A stretch of DNA of 59,011 nt, from the NCBI RefSeq assembly GCF_009907385.1, contig NZ_JAAATR010000025.1:1-59011 (forward strand), written 5' to 3'. Origin of the DNA: Atlantibacter hermannii (GTDB lineage: Bacteria; Pseudomonadota; Gammaproteobacteria; Enterobacterales; Enterobacteriaceae). The notes under the pieces are model-generated. The model was not told the DNA's origin and ran no database searches. It worked only from the letters and a program-made list of their open reading frames with translations. This document shows, one piece after another, positions 9,543 to 18,598 of the stretch. The translations under genes were made by a program, and so were the position numbers. Position 1 is the first letter of the stretch. Every line of letters starts with the position of its first letter.

Positions 9543-10430
9543 TTAATTTATATCGACGCTTTTTATCTGCGGCTCACGCCTGATGGTCAGCGTGGAGCCA
9601 ATCGAGGCGATCACGATCGAGCACAGCGCCAGAAACTGTGTCCCGGTCAGGGTTTCACCGAGGAAAATCATCCCGGAAAACGCGGCCAGCGCCGGTTCCA
9701 TACTCATTAACGTGCCAAAGGTGCGGGTAGGCAGGCGGGTCAGCGCCACCATTTCCAGAGAGTAGGGAAGGGCGGTAGACAGGATAGCGACCCCAATCCC
9801 TAATGGAAGCAATGACCAGTGCCAGAGCGCCTCGCCCGCTTGCCAGGCGCCAATGGGCACAAAAACAATCGCGGCGATCAATGAACCCAGCGCAACCGTC
9901 GCCGGGCCGTGATCGGCCCCGGCGCGCTGGCCGGTCACAATATATAACGCCCAGCAGGCCCCCGCGCCCAGTGCGCAGGCTGCGCCGAGCGGATCGACAT
10001 GCGTTACGTCCTGTCCGAGAGGCAGCAAAAACCACATCCCCAACACCGCCAGGATCACCCAGATGAAATCCACGGCGCGGCGTGAAGAAAACAGCGCCAG
10101 CGCCAGCGGGCCGGTGAACTCCAGCGCAACGGCAATACCCAGCGGAACGGTGCGAATAGACAGGTAAAACAGGTAGTTCATGCCGCCCAGCGCCAGGCCG
10201 TACATCAATAGCGGAATGCGCTGTTCACGGGAAAAGCGCAGCCGCCAGGGCTTAAAGATAATCACCAGGATCAGCGTTCCCAACGCCAGGCGCAGCGCAG
10301 TCACGCCCGGTGCGCCGACCAGCGGAAAAAGCGTTTTAGCCAGGGAAGCGCCGCTCTGAATGGAAATCATGGCGATAAGGAGGGTAACAATCGGAACCCA
10401 GATGGGCGTTTTACGGGGCAACGTTGGCAT
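9543..10430 (-). CDS. rhtA: Threonine/homoserine exporter RhtA
   Basis: Inner-membrane exporter of threonine and homoserine in the drug/metabolite transporter superfamily, built from two EamA repeats with ten predicted membrane segments. The 295 residues equal the E. coli length. Characteristic blocks include GVTALRLALGTLIL (about 41-54), VPLGIAVALEFTGPLALALF and RLPTRTFGTLMSMEPALAA in the second repeat. Divergent from ompX, as in E. coli. Confidence 0.93.
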   Translation of the reverse strand: MPTLPRKTPIWVPIVTLLIAMISIQSGASLAKTLFPLVGAPGVTALRLALGTLILVIIFKPWRLRFSREQRIPLLMYGLALGGMNYLFYLSIRTVPLGIAVALEFTGPLALALFSSRRAVDFIWVILAVLGMWFLLPLGQDVTHVDPLGAACALGAGACWALYIVTGQRAGADHGPATVALGSLIAAIVFVPIGAWQAGEALWHWSLLPLGIGVAILSTALPYSLEMVALTRLPTRTFGTLMSMEPALAAFSGMIFLGETLTGTQFLALCSIVIASIGSTLTIRREPQIKSVDIN

Positions 10431-10782
10431 CCTGCACCTGTCAATTTGTGTCAGCTATCAGTAAAGCTGGCAGTGTAATGTAAATAATGCGTAATGGTTG
10501 AGGCTTTGTTGAAAAAAAACGGCGCGCCAGGCCCTAGAATGTAGGGAAAGTGATGAGAAAAGCTACAGAATGTTTTAAGAATTATCTGGATGTCTGAAAG
10601 ATTCGTTGGGGCCCATAATGAATCGGTTTCGTTAACTAATTGTTTTATTAGTGAGATAAAGGATGTCGGAAACGTTCCGTTACATGTCGGCCCGCTTAGA
10701 CAGCCTGAATCGCAAAGAGTTTCCCATCAGTTTTTGGTATATTTAATACTTTAGTTTTACTTGAAGCACATTTGAGGTGGTT
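10431..10782. promoter_or_regulatory. Divergent rhtA-ompX control region
   Basis: A 352-base spacer with no supportable gene. It must carry the rhtA promoter (minus) near 10440-10500 and the ompX promoter (plus) near 10700-10755, where TATATTTAATACT is a likely -10 region. The ompX leader ends in GAGGTGG, a strong ribosome site. OmpX mRNA leaders are known small-RNA targets (such as CyaR), but no such site is proven here. Confidence 0.5.
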
Positions 10783-11292
10783 ATGAAAAAAATTGCATGT
10801 CTTTCAGCACTGGCTTGTGTTCTGGCCGTTTCCGTTGGTACAGCTAGCGCCGCAACCAGCACCGTGACCGGTGGTTATGCTCAGAGCGATTATCAGGGCG
10901 TAATGAACAAAGCTAACGGCTTCAACCTGAAATATCGTTATGAAAATGACACCCCGCTGGGCTACATCGGTTCCTTTACCTACACCGAAAAAGACCGTTC
11001 CGACAGCGATGCATACCGTAAAGGCCAGTACTACGGCATCACCGCAGGTCCGGCTTACCGTCTGAACGACTGGGCGAGCATCTACGGCGTTGTAGGTGTT
11101 GGCTACGGCAAATACCAGGATCGTAACTACACCACCGCTGACAACAACACCAGCGATTACGGTTTCTCCTACGGCGCGGGTATGCAGTTCAACCCGATGG
11201 AAAACGTTGCACTGGACGTTTCCTACGAGCAGAGCCGCATCCGTAACGTTGACGTCGGCACCTGGATCGCTGGCGTGGGTTACCGCTTCTAA
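10783..11292 (+). CDS. ompX: Outer membrane protein OmpX
   Basis: Eight-stranded outer-membrane beta-barrel of the OmpX/Ail/Lom family, linked to adhesion and serum resistance. Translation starts at the second ATG (10783), directly behind GAGGTGG; the ATG two codons upstream has no ribosome site. The 169-residue product has a signal peptide (residues 1-23, ending ASA) and the terminal aromatic YRF required for BAM-dependent insertion. The exposed loop with YTTADNNTSD is the part expected to vary between species. Confidence 0.96.
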   Translation: MKKIACLSALACVLAVSVGTASAATSTVTGGYAQSDYQGVMNKANGFNLKYRYENDTPLGYIGSFTYTEKDRSDSDAYRKGQYYGITAGPAYRLNDWASIYGVVGVGYGKYQDRNYTTADNNTSDYGFSYGAGMQFNPMENVALDVSYEQSRIRNVDVGTWIAGVGYRF

Positions 11293-11308
11293 TCACTTCG
11301 GTGATAAT

Positions 11309-11338
11309 AAAAAATCCGCCTGATGGGCGGATTTTTTT
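11309..11338 (+). terminator. Terminator of ompX
   Basis: Stem AATCCGCC (11313-11320) with GGCGGATT (11326-11333), flanked by an A run and followed by eight T residues. The flanking A run lets it also serve the convergent opgE, whose stop codon is at 11355. Confidence 0.9.
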
Positions 11339-11354
11339 TGCCTGCTGTAAACGG

Positions 11355-12941
11355 TTAGCGGGCGCGGGTTTCAAATACATCGCTGCCCAGATGATCGTAA
11401 TCGACCTTACTGAGCTTGAAATTGGTGATGTAGACCGGCCCGGCCTTCTGGTCTGACAGGAACCGGTAGCGGCTGGAGATTTCTTTGGTTTTTATCCCCG
11501 TCCACTGGGAGAAAAATGTCAGGAAATCGTTAGCGCTGCGGCGCGCTTTAATCACCCGATGCGCTTTATCATCGCTGGACAGCACCATAAACGGCACCTG
11601 GAAATTTTGCTGGAACTGGTCATCGTGAGCCAGATATTGCACCTCTTTGCCGCGCTCCTTAAACGCCAGCCCGTGATCGGAAAAATAGACCATTGAGAAG
11701 CTCTGGCCGCTGTTCTGGAGCTGGCCATAAAGCTGTTTCAGCAACGCATCGGTTTGGGTCACGGTATAGAGATAGCACGAGGTCTCTTTCGACTGTACGA
11801 AATCGGCGTATTTTCCCTGCGTCCGATCACAGGCCTGCGGATGCGAGCCCATCAGATGCAGCACAATCAGCTGCGGCTGTGTGCGTTCAGTTTCCAGCAC
11901 CTGGGCGGTCATCTTCAGCAGCGCTTCATCGCGAGTGTTTTTATCCGCTTCAAAATCACCGCTTTTCAGGAACTGCACTTCATCAGCGCGTTTAGCGATG
12001 CTGGCGATAGCGGTATCGTATTCGCCGATTTGCCCCTGATTGGAAAACCACCAGGTCTGAAAGCCGGCACGGTTGGCCAGGGTAACAAAGTTATCCTGAA
12101 ACTGCGGTTTGCCATCCACCACGCGGTTTAACGTCAATCCGAGGGATTTCTGAGTAGACCCGCTGGCGGCGATATAATCGGTGAACAGCGTGCCATTAAC
12201 CGAACTGGCGAATGGACTGTTGTTCCAGTGGCCGCCGAATGCACCCACCGCGTCGCGCCGTACGCTCTCGCCAATCACCACCACATAAGTATGATACTTC
12301 GGCTTAACGGCCAGCACGTTCCAGGAGTCTTTCATCTGCGACAGCTGGGCCATACGCTGCTGCTCGTCGATCACTTCCTGATTGTTGACTATCACATCTT
12401 TAACAAAGCGAAAAACAGGGTAGCCGGTATCTTTTAACTTAAACACGCCGCCCCAGGCGAGGTTTTGTAACGGCGCAACAAACACCGCCGCCACGCTGAC
12501 CGCCAGGCACAAGCTGTCAACATGCCGCCAGGGCGAATTTTTGGCGATGGCTTTACGACGCAGCGCCACTACGCCCAGCGCGAAAATAAACACCGACACC
12601 AGATAGCTGTACCACGGGAAAATGGTCAGGATCTCGGTGGACTCTTCCATATTGGTGGAGTGCATCGCCAGCAGCGTGTTGAAATTCGGCGCGCCATAGG
12701 CCTGGCCGAAGGGGTAATACATCGCCGCCACCAGTGAACAGGTGCCGATCAGAACTTTTTGCCCCACCGGCATCGCGCGCCACAGCAGCAGTAAGACGCA
12801 GGTAAACGCCACCGCATACAGCAGGCTGAACGGATAACCCAGCGCGTAATTAATCAGTAAGGATTGCAGGAAGTAGAAAGCCATCCACGGATCGGGCATG
12901 AATCCACGGGCGGTTAAGGATTTTTTTAGCGTTACATTCAT
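11355..12941 (-). CDS. opgE: Osmoregulated periplasmic glucan phosphoethanolamine transferase OpgE
   Basis: Inner-membrane enzyme that adds phosphoethanolamine to osmoregulated periplasmic glucans. At 528 residues it matches E. coli OpgE (YbiP). About four to five N-terminal membrane segments (residues 15-180) precede a periplasmic alkaline-phosphatase-like catalytic domain with VVVIGESVRRDAVGAFGGHW (about 217-236), HLMGSHP and YFSDHG metal-site motifs, the pattern of the EptA/LTA synthase superfamily. Faces ompX and shares its terminator region. Confidence 0.92.
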   Translation of the reverse strand: MNVTLKKSLTARGFMPDPWMAFYFLQSLLINYALGYPFSLLYAVAFTCVLLLLWRAMPVGQKVLIGTCSLVAAMYYPFGQAYGAPNFNTLLAMHSTNMEESTEILTIFPWYSYLVSVFIFALGVVALRRKAIAKNSPWRHVDSLCLAVSVAAVFVAPLQNLAWGGVFKLKDTGYPVFRFVKDVIVNNQEVIDEQQRMAQLSQMKDSWNVLAVKPKYHTYVVVIGESVRRDAVGAFGGHWNNSPFASSVNGTLFTDYIAASGSTQKSLGLTLNRVVDGKPQFQDNFVTLANRAGFQTWWFSNQGQIGEYDTAIASIAKRADEVQFLKSGDFEADKNTRDEALLKMTAQVLETERTQPQLIVLHLMGSHPQACDRTQGKYADFVQSKETSCYLYTVTQTDALLKQLYGQLQNSGQSFSMVYFSDHGLAFKERGKEVQYLAHDDQFQQNFQVPFMVLSSDDKAHRVIKARRSANDFLTFFSQWTGIKTKEISSRYRFLSDQKAGPVYITNFKLSKVDYDHLGSDVFETRAR

Positions 12942-13256
12942 ATCGCAACTTCAACAAAACGCCATGCGTGAACCCTGGCGTTAAGGGTATTGAGAGCCTG
13001 CCTGGGAGCTGGATAGAAGAGGGCGTGACCGCATCTGCGAGCCGCTTTGATTGCAGGGCTGCAAGAAGATAGAGCCTTGTCATAAGAAGATCAACTGGCG
13101 CTAACGGTTTGTTTTGCGAGACGGATTACAAAATTGCTCAGCGACGGGGCGCAAGCCAGAAGCGGCAACAAAGGGGGAAATAAAATAGACAAAAAAATTT
13201 ACAAAATGATGACAGTTTCATCATAAGGGGCGCTGCCAGATAACAGCCTGACGCCG
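12942..13256. other. Spacer between opgE and mntS
   Basis: 315 bases upstream of opgE (minus strand) and downstream of mntS (also minus strand). It should contain the opgE promoter and the mntS 3' region. An AT-rich stretch at 13180-13225 is the likeliest promoter or terminator zone. A small minus-strand ORF ending inside opgE has no ribosome site or recognisable product. Nothing else is supported. Confidence 0.45.
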
Positions 13257-13379
13257 TTATTTGGCAGGGGCTTTCGGTTCCGGACGCCTGAAATAATCAC
13301 AGATTAAATCAACCAGCAGCAAGCGGACCTGAAAAGGGGAGTGGCTAAACACGGATATGCACCTCTTGAATTCGTTCAT
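13257..13379 (-). CDS. mntS: Small manganese protein MntS
   Basis: A 40-residue protein. It begins MNEFKRCISVFSHSPF, as E. coli MntS (42 residues) does, and ends in a Pro/Lys-rich tail (RRPEPKAPAK). An AGGAGG ribosome site lies six bases before the ATG. In E. coli MntS raises intracellular available manganese, by inhibiting the MntP exporter, and is repressed by Mn-MntR. Tandem MntR-type palindromes 58-90 bases upstream support the same control here. The N-terminal 20 residues are conserved while the C-terminal half diverges. Divergent from mntR. Confidence 0.92.
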   Translation of the reverse strand: MNEFKRCISVFSHSPFQVRLLLVDLICDYFRRPEPKAPAK

Positions 13380-13436
13380 GGGCTACCTCCTCGGTTCCGA
13401 CATCGGTAAATCCATCACTGATGCGAATACATACAG

Positions 13437-13469
13437 ATATAGCATAGGCTATATTCTATAGCTATGGCT
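13437..13469 (-). promoter_or_regulatory. Two tandem MntR-type operators upstream of mntS
   Basis: ATATAGC-ATAG-GCTATAT at 13437-13454 is a perfect inverted repeat. A second copy with arms TATAGC and GCTAAT is centred about 21 bases away (13457-13472). Both carry the AGC-N4-GCT core of the MntR box. They overlap the expected -35/-10 region of mntS on the minus strand and lie 94 bases or more upstream of the mntR start, so they may also affect mntR. Confidence 0.75.
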
Positions 13470-13562
13470 AATTCGTTAATTTTTTGTGCTGGCGAGGCTG
13501 TGGTTTACAATGAGCGTTACGATCGAGATAACCGTATCGCGCCACAGTAATGAGGAAGCACA

Positions 13563-14033
13563 ATGAGTCGTCGCGCAGGTAAGCCAAACAGTAAAAAAGT
13601 GACGCAACTGGTCAATGTCGAAGAACATGTTGAAGGGTTTCGTCAGGTTCGCGAAGCCCACCGCCGTGAACTTATTGATGATTATGTCGAATTGATCTCG
13701 GATCTTATCCGGGAAGTGGGGGAGGCCCGCCAGGTAGATATGGCGGCGCGGTTAGGCGTCTCGCAGCCGACGGTGGCGAAAATGCTCAAACGGCTGGCAA
13801 CGGTCGGATTGATTGAGCAAATTCCCTGGCGCGGCGTGTTTTTAACGCCGGAAGGGGAAAAACTTGCCCAGGCGAGCCGCGAACGGCATCACATCGTCGA
13901 GCAGTTTTTGCTGAATATCGGCGTCAGCCCGGATACCGCCCGGCGCGATGCCGAAGGCATGGAACATCACGTCAGCGAAGAGACCCTCGGGGTATTCCAG
14001 CGTTTCAACGAACAACACGGCCAGGGACACTAA
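13563..14033 (+). CDS. mntR: Manganese-responsive regulator MntR
   Basis: DtxR/MntR-family Mn(II)-dependent DNA-binding protein that represses manganese import (mntH) and mntS. The 156 residues nearly equal the E. coli length (155). After a Lys/Arg-rich N-terminus, a winged helix-turn-helix ([20 protein letters not shown], about residues 58-77) is followed by the metal-binding and dimerisation part with [13 protein letters not shown], holding the conserved Glu/His ligands. ybiR starts at the base after its stop codon, so the two genes are co-transcribed. Confidence 0.95.
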   Translation: MSRRAGKPNSKKVTQLVNVEEHVEGFRQVREAHRRELIDDYVELISDLIREVGEARQVDMAARLGVSQPTVAKMLKRLATVGLIEQIPWRGVFLTPEGEKLAQASRERHHIVEQFLLNIGVSPDTARRDAEGMEHHVSEETLGVFQRFNEQHGQGH

Positions 14034-15146
14034 ATGCTGCGGCAATTTCTCCGTCCCTTTTTACGCGACCGTTTCTTACACCTCTTATTACTGATTGGCC
14101 TGATTGTTAGCTTTTTTGTTCCCTTTGCCCCCGCGCGCTGGCCTGACGCGATTGACTGGCACACCATCATTACCCTGAGCGGATTAATGATGCTGACCAA
14201 AGGCGTCGAACTCAGCGGCTATTTTGACGTGCTGGGGCGGCGCATGGTGAAAGGCTTCGCCAGCGAGCGTCAACTGGCGATGTTTATGGTGTTCGGCGCG
14301 GCGCTGCTGTCCACTTTTTTAACCAATGATGTGGCGCTGTTTATCGTGGTGCCGCTCACCATTACCTTGAAAAAGCTGTGCGGCATCCCGGTTACCCGGC
14401 TGATTATTTTCGAGGCGCTGGCGGTAAACGCCGGTTCGCTGCTCACCCCCATCGGCAACCCGCAAAATATTTTGCTGTGGGGGCGCTCGGGCATGTCTTT
14501 TGCCGGATTTATCTGGCAAATGCTGCCGCTGGCCGCGGTACTGGTGCTCAGCCTGTTGATCCTGTGCTGGTGCTTTTTCCCGGCCAGGGCGCTGCATTAC
14601 CAGGCGCGTGAACAGCAGCATCAGTGGAAGCCGCGCCTGGTGTGGAGCTGCCTGGTGCTGTACCTGGTGTTTCTGGCTTCGCTGGAGTTTCACGTCGAGC
14701 GCTGGGGATTGCTGGTCGTCGCAGCGGGTTTTTTGCTGATGGCGCGCAATGTGCTGGTGAACATCGACTGGAGCCTGCTGCTGGTGTTTATCGTGATGTT
14801 TATCGATGTGCATCTGCTGATCCAGCTACCGGCGCTGCGCGAAAATCTGCCTGGCGTAACTCAGCTCGCTCCCGGCGGGTTATTTTTGCTGGGCGTGGGG
14901 CTGTCGCAGTTTATCAGCAACGTGCCGTCCACCATTCTGCTGCTGAACTATGTACCGCCGTCAATGCTGCTGGCCTGGGCGGTCAATATCGGCGGGTTCG
15001 GCCTGTTGCCGGGATCGCTGGCGAATTTGATCGCCCTGCGGATGGCGGGCGATCGCCGCATCTGGTGGCGCTTTCACCTCTGGTCGCTGCCGATGCTGGC
15101 GTGGGGGATGCTGGCAGGATGGGGGTTACTCACGTTGCTGCGCTAG
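14034..15146 (+). CDS. ybiR: Putative membrane anion transporter YbiR
   Basis: Inner-membrane protein of the ArsB/NhaD-like (CitMHS) permease superfamily; substrate not established. The 370 residues contain about ten membrane segments. Conserved-looking blocks include FLTNDVALFIVVPLTI (about 99-114) and NAGSLLTPIGNPQNILLW (about 132-149), the re-entrant loop typical of this superfamily, with a second half-site FISNVPSTILLLNY. The ATG directly follows the mntR stop codon. An IS200-type element sits 13-20 bases after its stop codon. Confidence 0.82.
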   Translation: MLRQFLRPFLRDRFLHLLLLIGLIVSFFVPFAPARWPDAIDWHTIITLSGLMMLTKGVELSGYFDVLGRRMVKGFASERQLAMFMVFGAALLSTFLTNDVALFIVVPLTITLKKLCGIPVTRLIIFEALAVNAGSLLTPIGNPQNILLWGRSGMSFAGFIWQMLPLAAVLVLSLLILCWCFFPARALHYQAREQQHQWKPRLVWSCLVLYLVFLASLEFHVERWGLLVVAAGFLLMARNVLVNIDWSLLLVFIVMFIDVHLLIQLPALRENLPGVTQLAPGGLFLLGVGLSQFISNVPSTILLLNYVPPSMLLAWAVNIGGFGLLPGSLANLIALRMAGDRRIWWRFHLWSLPMLAWGMLAGWGLLTLLR

Positions 15147-15162
15147 CGCAGGGCGTAAAAAA

Positions 15163-15181
15163 CCACCTGCATAGCAGGTGG
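15163..15181. repeat. Subterminal hairpin, transposase-distal end of the IS200 element
   Basis: CCACCTGC-ATA-GCAGGTGG is a perfect 8-bp stem with a three-base loop at the end downstream of tnpA. It differs from the hairpin at the other end by a single compensated base pair, so one TnpA can bind both. Confidence 0.8.
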
Positions 15182-15235
15182 CATTGATTTCGCCCCATAG
15201 GGGCGTACTAAGTCCAGACTCTGAGAGCCTTCCCT

Positions 15236-15673
15236 TCACACCTCTTTTAGTGAAAGTTGGCTCTCTTCTATTTCATGCTTTTCCTGATACTTCACGTACT
15301 TCCTGATCATTTCTTCGTTTATACCTACGGTATCTACGCAGTAACCTCGTGCCCAAAAGTGATTTCCCCATAGCTTGTTTTTCCTTAGATAGGGGAATTT
15401 GCTAAATAAGCGGAGGGCTGTTTTACCTTTTAAGTGACCGATTACATGCGAAATCGAAAGTCGCGGCGGTACTTTTACCAGCAGATGGACATGATCCAGC
15501 TGTACATTCAATTCCACCACTTCTATCCCGAGCTGTTCACTTGAGATCCTTATCTGCCTGTAGACCTCTTTACCTACATTGTTCCTCAGGATGCGAAATC
15601 GGTACTTGGGCGTCCATACGATATGATATTGACAACACCAGAGCACATGAGATGCTTTCTGGAATCTACTCAT
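15236..15673 (-). CDS. tnpA: IS200-family transposase TnpA (HUH/Y1)
   Basis: Single-stranded-DNA transposase of the IS200/IS605 superfamily. At 145 residues it is close to the usual length (about 150). The HUH motif is H61-V62-H63 in the context LDHVHLLV, and the catalytic tyrosine is most likely Y126 in EMIRKYVKYQ. The start at 15673 (MSRFQKASHVLW) matches the family; an in-frame ATG 31 codons upstream lies too close to the hairpin end to be natural. All residues expected for activity are present, so the element may be mobile. In IS200 translation is usually held very low by leader structure. Confidence 0.9.
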   Translation of the reverse strand: MSRFQKASHVLWCCQYHIVWTPKYRFRILRNNVGKEVYRQIRISSEQLGIEVVELNVQLDHVHLLVKVPPRLSISHVIGHLKGKTALRLFSKFPYLRKNKLWGNHFWARGYCVDTVGINEEMIRKYVKYQEKHEIEESQLSLKEV

Positions 15674-15756
15674 GGTTAAATCCTTATCAGTTATGGGGAT
15701 AACAGATTCGGATTTTCCCATGAGTAGCATTATTGGCAGAGCCAACTTATTGCTAA

Positions 15757-15775
15757 CCACCTCCATAGGAGGTGG
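15757..15775. repeat. Subterminal hairpin, tnpA-proximal end of the IS200 element
   Basis: CCACCTCC-ATA-GGAGGTGG forms a perfect 8-bp stem with a three-base loop upstream of tnpA. It is nearly identical to the hairpin at 15163-15181 and in the same orientation. Confidence 0.8.
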
Positions 15776-15790
15776 TGTTCATGCAGGGAT

Positions 15791-15820
15791 AAAAAAAGAG
15801 CGGCTGATTAGCCGCTCTTT
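15791..15820 (-). terminator. Bidirectional terminator of ldtB (originally shared with ybiR)
   Basis: GAGCGGCT (15798-15805) pairs with AGCCGCTC (15810-15817); there is a U run on the minus-strand side and a shorter T run on the plus-strand side. It sits 15 bases past the ldtB stop codon. The IS200 insertion has separated it from ybiR by over 600 bases. Confidence 0.88.
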
Positions 15821-15834
15821 TCGTTACCGATGAA

Positions 15835-16755
15835 TCAGTTCAAACGTACCGGCATACCGGAACGGTTTTGCAGCGCCTGTTCAACGATGCTCTGATCGGA
15901 ATCCGGCTGGGTGGTCACCGTCTGGACCGCCTGGGTCAGGGTGATCGGCACCACTTCGTTGTTTTCAATCTGAGATTCGCTGGTGGACAGCGGGTTGTGG
16001 ACTTCAATATAACGGCTGCCGTCTGGCTCAACGGTGGCTTTCACCGGCTCGTTGATAAACTGAACGCGAGTGCCGACCGGCACGTTCTCGAACAGGAATT
16101 TAATGTCGTCGTTACGCAGACGCACGCAACCGTGGCTCACGCGCAGGCCGATGCCGAAGTTGGCGTTGGTGCCGTGGATGGCATACAGGCGACCGATGTA
16201 CAGCGCGTACAGACCCATCGGGTTATCCGGGCCTGCCGGGACCACAGCCGGAAGCGGCTCGCCCGCAGCTGCGTATTCAGCGTGCATCTTGGCGGTCGGC
16301 GTCCAGGTCGGGCCTGCTTTCTTACGTTCAACTTTGGTGATCCAGTTGATTGGGGTGTCTTTACCCAGCTGGCCGATACCGATCGGCAGAACGATCACGG
16401 TACTGGAGCCTTTCGGGTAGTAGTACAGACGCATTTCAGCGCTGTTGATGACAATCCCTTCGTGCGGGGTATCCGGCAGGATCAACTGCTGCGGGATATT
16501 TAAAATGGTGCCGCCTTTAGGCAGGTAAGGGTCCACGCCCGGGTTGGCTTCCGTCATATTGGAAAAACCCATCTGGTACTGCGCGGCGAAATATTCCAGC
16601 GGCTCGGTGTTGCCTTCCGGAATCGTGATGACCTGGTTTTGCCCGACAACACGGCTGCCGTCAGTCGGCAGAGGGTAGGTCACGGCATTGGCGGTTTTGC
16701 AAAAACCGATCACAGCGAAAGCTGCTACTAAAAGCGTGCGTAATTTCATGTTCAT
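15835..16755 (-). CDS. ldtB: L,D-transpeptidase LdtB (YbiS)
   Basis: Periplasmic L,D-transpeptidase that attaches Braun lipoprotein to peptidoglycan (family knowledge from ErfK/YbiS/YcfS). At 306 residues it has the E. coli length. A signal peptide (residues 1-24, ending ANA) leads to a LysM-like region (about 40-92) and a YkuD catalytic domain (about 98-235), with HGTN at 194-197 and the SHGC motif holding the catalytic C210. The tail is Ser/Thr/Gln-rich. Confidence 0.96.
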   Translation of the reverse strand: MNMKLRTLLVAAFAVIGFCKTANAVTYPLPTDGSRVVGQNQVITIPEGNTEPLEYFAAQYQMGFSNMTEANPGVDPYLPKGGTILNIPQQLILPDTPHEGIVINSAEMRLYYYPKGSSTVIVLPIGIGQLGKDTPINWITKVERKKAGPTWTPTAKMHAEYAAAGEPLPAVVPAGPDNPMGLYALYIGRLYAIHGTNANFGIGLRVSHGCVRLRNDDIKFLFENVPVGTRVQFINEPVKATVEPDGSRYIEVHNPLSTSESQIENNEVVPITLTQAVQTVTTQPDSDQSIVEQALQNRSGMPVRLN

Positions 16756-16966
16756 CTTGTGCAGTGTAGTCGAGCCTTACTCGGCGGTAGATTAGCGATT
16801 TCGGGGCGCATTATAGGTGGATTATTGCGCGCTGGGAAATCGGATGTGGATGATATCACATTTTTTTGCTTACCCTGCTAAGCATAGCAGGGGCGTTGCG
16901 GGGCGATTTAAATTCGGACTTATGGCATAATGCGGCGTTTATCACAATTTCTTGCAGGATATCGTC

Positions 16967-18562
16967 GTGTTAGTTACCAGCAACGTCACTATGCAGTTTG
17001 GCAGTAAGCCGCTGTTTGAAAATATTTCCGTCAAATTTGGCGGCGGCAACCGTTACGGCCTGATTGGCGCCAACGGTAGCGGAAAATCCACGTTTATGAA
17101 GATCCTCGGCGGGGATCTGGAACCGTCCCTCGGCAATGTGTCTCTCGATCCTAACGAGCGCATCGGTAAGCTGCGTCAGGATCAGTTCGCCTTCGAAACG
17201 TTCACGGTGCTCGATACGGTGATCATGGGGCACGGCGAGCTGTGGGAAGTGAAGCAGGAGCGCGACCGCATCTATTCCCTGCCAGAAATGAGCGAAGAGG
17301 ACGGCTATAAAGTGGCCGATCTGGAAGTGCAGTATGGCGAGATGGACGGCTATTCCGCCGAAGCGCGCGCCGGTGAACTGCTGCTGGGCGTCGGTATTCC
17401 GGTTGAACAGCATTACGGCCCGATGAGCGAAGTCGCGCCGGGCTGGAAACTGCGTGTGCTGCTGGCCCAGGCGCTGTTCGCCGATCCGGACATTCTGCTG
17501 CTCGACGAACCGACCAACAACCTCGACATCGATACCATTCGCTGGCTGGAGCAGGTGCTGAACGAGCGTAACAGCACCATGATCATTATTTCGCACGACC
17601 GTCACTTCCTGAACATGGTGTGCACCCACATGGCGGATCTGGATTACGGCGAACTGCGCGTGTATCCGGGCAACTATGATGAATACATGACGGCGGCGAC
17701 TCAGGCCCGTGAACGCCTGCTGGCGGACAACGCCAAGAAGAAGGCCCAGATCGCCGATCTGCAATCCTTCGTCAGCCGCTTTAGCGCCAACGCCTCTAAA
17801 TCCCGCCAGGCGACCTCGCGCGCCCGTCAGATTGACAAAATCAAGCTGGAAGAAGTGAAGGCCTCCAGCCGCCAGAATCCGTTCATCCGTTTTGAACAGG
17901 ACAAGAAACTGTTCCGTAACGCGCTGGAAGTGGAAGCGCTCACCAAAGGCTTCGACCAGGGCCCGCTGTTCAAGAATTTCAACCTGCTGATGGAAGTGGG
18001 GGAAAAGCTGGCGGTGCTGGGCACCAACGGCGTGGGTAAATCGACCCTGCTGAAAACGCTGGTAGGTGAACTGGAGCCGGAGCACGGCACCGTGAAATGG
18101 TCCGAAAACGCGCGCATTGGCTATTACGCCCAGGACCACGCTGCGGACTTTGACAACGATCTGACGGTATTCGACTGGATGAGCCAGTGGAAGCAGGAAG
18201 GCGACGACGAGCAGGTGGTGCGCAGTATTCTGGGCCGTCTGCTGTTCAGCCAGGACGATATCAGGAAGCCTGCTAAGGTGCTGTCCGGCGGTGAGAAGGG
18301 CCGGATGCTGTTCGGCAAGCTGATGATGGAGAAACCGAACATTCTGGTGATGGATGAACCCACTAACCACCTGGATATGGAATCCATCGAATCGCTGAAC
18401 GCCGCGCTGGAAATGTACCAGGGCACGCTGATTTTCGTTTCTCACGACCGTGAGTTTGTCAGCTCGCTGGCGACGCGCGTGGTGGAGATCACGCCTGAGA
18501 AAGTGATCGACTTCTCCGGCGGTTACGAAGAGTACCTGCGCAGCAAAGGGATTGACAGCTAA
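16967..18562 (+). CDS. ybiT: ABC-F family ATPase YbiT
   Basis: Soluble ABC-F protein with two nucleotide-binding domains and no membrane segment; the family acts on the ribosome (EttA-like translation factors). I take the GTG at 16967 as start (531 residues, against 530 in E. coli), with AGGA upstream; a TTG five codons earlier is less likely. The first cassette has Walker [10 protein letters not shown] and [11 protein letters not shown], the second [17 protein letters not shown] and [10 protein letters not shown]. The linker between them (about 245-310) carries the Arg/Lys-rich helices with [19 protein letters not shown]. It is the last gene of the 18-minute-like block; E. coli has ybiU next, but here yegH follows after 40 bases. 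Confidence 0.95.
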   Translation: MLVTSNVTMQFGSKPLFENISVKFGGGNRYGLIGANGSGKSTFMKILGGDLEPSLGNVSLDPNERIGKLRQDQFAFETFTVLDTVIMGHGELWEVKQERDRIYSLPEMSEEDGYKVADLEVQYGEMDGYSAEARAGELLLGVGIPVEQHYGPMSEVAPGWKLRVLLAQALFADPDILLLDEPTNNLDIDTIRWLEQVLNERNSTMIIISHDRHFLNMVCTHMADLDYGELRVYPGNYDEYMTAATQARERLLADNAKKKAQIADLQSFVSRFSANASKSRQATSRARQIDKIKLEEVKASSRQNPFIRFEQDKKLFRNALEVEALTKGFDQGPLFKNFNLLMEVGEKLAVLGTNGVGKSTLLKTLVGELEPEHGTVKWSENARIGYYAQDHAADFDNDLTVFDWMSQWKQEGDDEQVVRSILGRLLFSQDDIRKPAKVLSGGEKGRMLFGKLMMEKPNILVMDEPTNHLDMESIESLNAALEMYQGTLIFVSHDREFVSSLATRVVEITPEKVIDFSGGYEEYLRSKGIDS

Positions 18563-18568
18563 TCTGAT

Positions 18569-18598
18569 GGCTGGCCTGCCTGCGCAGGCCAGCCTTTC
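18569..18598 (+). terminator. Terminator of ybiT at the rearrangement junction
   Basis: A perfect 10-bp stem, GGCTGGCCTG (18569-18578) with CAGGCCAGCC (18585-18594), followed by TTTC, six bases after the ybiT stop. It occupies almost the whole space between ybiT and the convergent yegH stop codon at 18603. Confidence 0.8.

Larger units (their letters stand above)
15160..15782 (-). mobile_element. IS200-type insertion sequence
   Basis: A compact element of about 620 bases with a single Y1 transposase gene and no terminal inverted repeats between its ends. Instead each end carries its own imperfection-free subterminal hairpin (15163-15181 and 15757-15775), the recognition structure of the IS200/IS605 superfamily. 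It is inserted between the ybiR stop codon and the ldtB terminator. Ends are approximate because this family makes no target duplication. Confidence 0.85.

Noticed and set aside
12850-13083. A 77-codon minus-strand frame at the opgE start
   Set aside because: It overlaps the opgE start out of frame and has no ribosome site or recognisable domain.
16970-18445. A 491-codon open frame on the minus strand opposite ybiT
   Set aside because: It lies wholly within the well-supported ABC-F gene, is His/Gln-rich without domain motifs, and reflects GC-biased third positions of ybiT read backwards.
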